Shown in pieces: positions 63,538-64,000 of a DNA stretch of 64,000 nucleotides; positions within the stretch are counted from its first letter, which is position 1; each line of letters starts with the position of its first letter. Below the pieces are notes generated by a model, which was given only the letters and a program-made list of their open reading frames with translations, had not been told where the DNA came from and ran no database searches. The DNA is taken from positions 186,001 to 250,000 of the forward strand of contig JABTUF010000003.1 of NCBI GenBank assembly GCA_015075645.1. Direction: 5' to 3'. This stretch comes from Burkholderiales bacterium. Its GTDB lineage: Bacteria; Pseudomonadota; Gammaproteobacteria; Burkholderiales; Casimicrobiaceae. The position numbers and the translations under genes were made by a program.

Positions 63538-63651
63538 GGTTTGCGGGGAGCGGGACGACGGGCGCGAGCGCGCCCGGGAGGGTTCATTGTACCGCGACAC
63601 GCTGCGGCGACCGATGGCGGCGCGGCGCGCCATCGCCTATCATGCGAGCCC

Positions 63652-64000
63652 ATGCGCTCGTCCGAAGCATCCATCCGCCCGGTCGTGCGAGCGCTCGCGC
63701 TTTGGACGCTCGCCTTCCTGCTCGGCGCCTGCGGCAGCGCGACCGGCCCGCTCGAGATGCCCGACCAGGGCCCGCGCGAACGTGCGCGCGGGCCGGGCGT
63801 GGAAGCCGTCCTCACGCCGGTGAACGGCAGCGCCGCGCAGGGCTCGCTGAAGATGGTCGATCGCAACGGGACCCTGACGGTCGTGGGCACGGTCAACAAT
63901 CTGATGACCGGCGTCTACCGCTTCGCGATCCACGAGCGCGGCAACTGCAGTTCGCCGAACGGCTTTTCGGCCGGAAAACCGTGGGCACCGCCCGGATTCC
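63652..64000 (+). CDS. SodC-like lipoprotein, partial (cut by window edge)
   Basis: 116 codons are in the window. A signal sequence ends in a lipobox LLGACGSAT (C27). The rest resembles bacterial Cu/Zn superoxide dismutase: VEAVLTPVNGSAAQGSLKMVD and FAIHERGNCSSPNGFSAG. The usual HGFHxHE copper site reads YRFAIHE, so the first two histidines are replaced by Tyr and Ala, and the bridging histidine that follows SAGGH is absent (SAGKPWAPP). It therefore probably does not bind copper as a normal SodC does. The C-terminal part with the last ligands is outside the window. Confidence 0.8.
   Translation, partial: MRSSEASIRPVVRALALWTLAFLLGACGSATGPLEMPDQGPRERARGPGVEAVLTPVNGSAAQGSLKMVDRNGTLTVVGTVNNLMTGVYRFAIHERGNCSSPNGFSAGKPWAPPGF

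Overview
The window is a 64 kb stretch of a very GC-rich chromosome, very probably a betaproteobacterium near Burkholderiales. Supporting signs are the order leuS-lptE-holA, the TRAP and Fbp-type ABC importers, a DUF2788 protein, DUF2189 membrane proteins, the non-mevalonate genes ispD and ispG, and hslU. Coding density is high. Many same-strand neighbours overlap by 1 to 4 bases. No rRNA, tRNA, intact transposase or CRISPR array is seen.

Layout. (1) 1-11045 is a sugar-acid catabolic locus: a cut-off SDR dehydrogenase and a glucarate-dehydratase-like enolase-superfamily enzyme on the minus strand; divergently, a FadR-type GntR regulator, a zinc alcohol/idonate-type dehydrogenase, a three-part TRAP importer, a mandelate-racemase-type dehydratase, a GarD/UxaA-type dehydratase and an IlvD/Edd-family aldonate dehydratase. 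(2) 11046-15074 holds small housekeeping or unknown genes (DUF2189, DUF2788, TPR protein, GNAT, glyoxalase-II-like MBL), preceded by a repeat palindrome. (3) 15339-16908 holds a truncated, mutated fic remnant and degraded sequence. (4) 16909-26983 is an apparent accessory island with less extreme codon use: an Fbp-type ABC importer, a LysR regulator, a 3-hydroxybutyrate-dehydrogenase-like SDR, two tandem 6-oxocamphor-hydrolase-like crotonases and a ThDP enzyme of the acetolactate-synthase/cyclohexanedione-hydrolase type. I read it as a candidate cyclic-diketone ring-cleavage pathway, the most interesting system here.

(5) 27150-36723 is mostly core: radical SAM, metY, a hydroxyacid dehydrogenase / hydrolase / DUF2189 operon, a thioredoxin-like protein, rsmE, ispD, ispG and surE. 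(6) 37881-45335 looks like one minus-strand operon facing a SorC-type regulator: an SAF-domain homoserine-dehydrogenase-like enzyme, E1 alpha and beta of a 2-oxoacid/acetoin dehydrogenase, a free-standing 79-residue lipoyl domain with no E2 or E3, and a second Fbp-type ABC importer, running into an MBL protein and surE. A strong operator lies between the SorC gene and the operon.

(7) 46383-47190 is a tandem array of about 179-bp units built from REP-like hairpins; its last hairpin supplies the holA stop codon. (8) 47181-54296 holds holA, lptE, leuS, a GDT1-type exporter and a DsbD/ScsB protein. (9) 54474-59764 is a tightly coupled TetR-controlled efflux operon (TetR, HlyD, ABC ATPase, ABC-2 permease, TolC family). 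(10) 59874-64000 holds a LysE exporter, a HAD hydrolase, an AEC transporter, hslU without an adjacent hslV, and the start of a SodC-like lipoprotein that lacks metal ligands.
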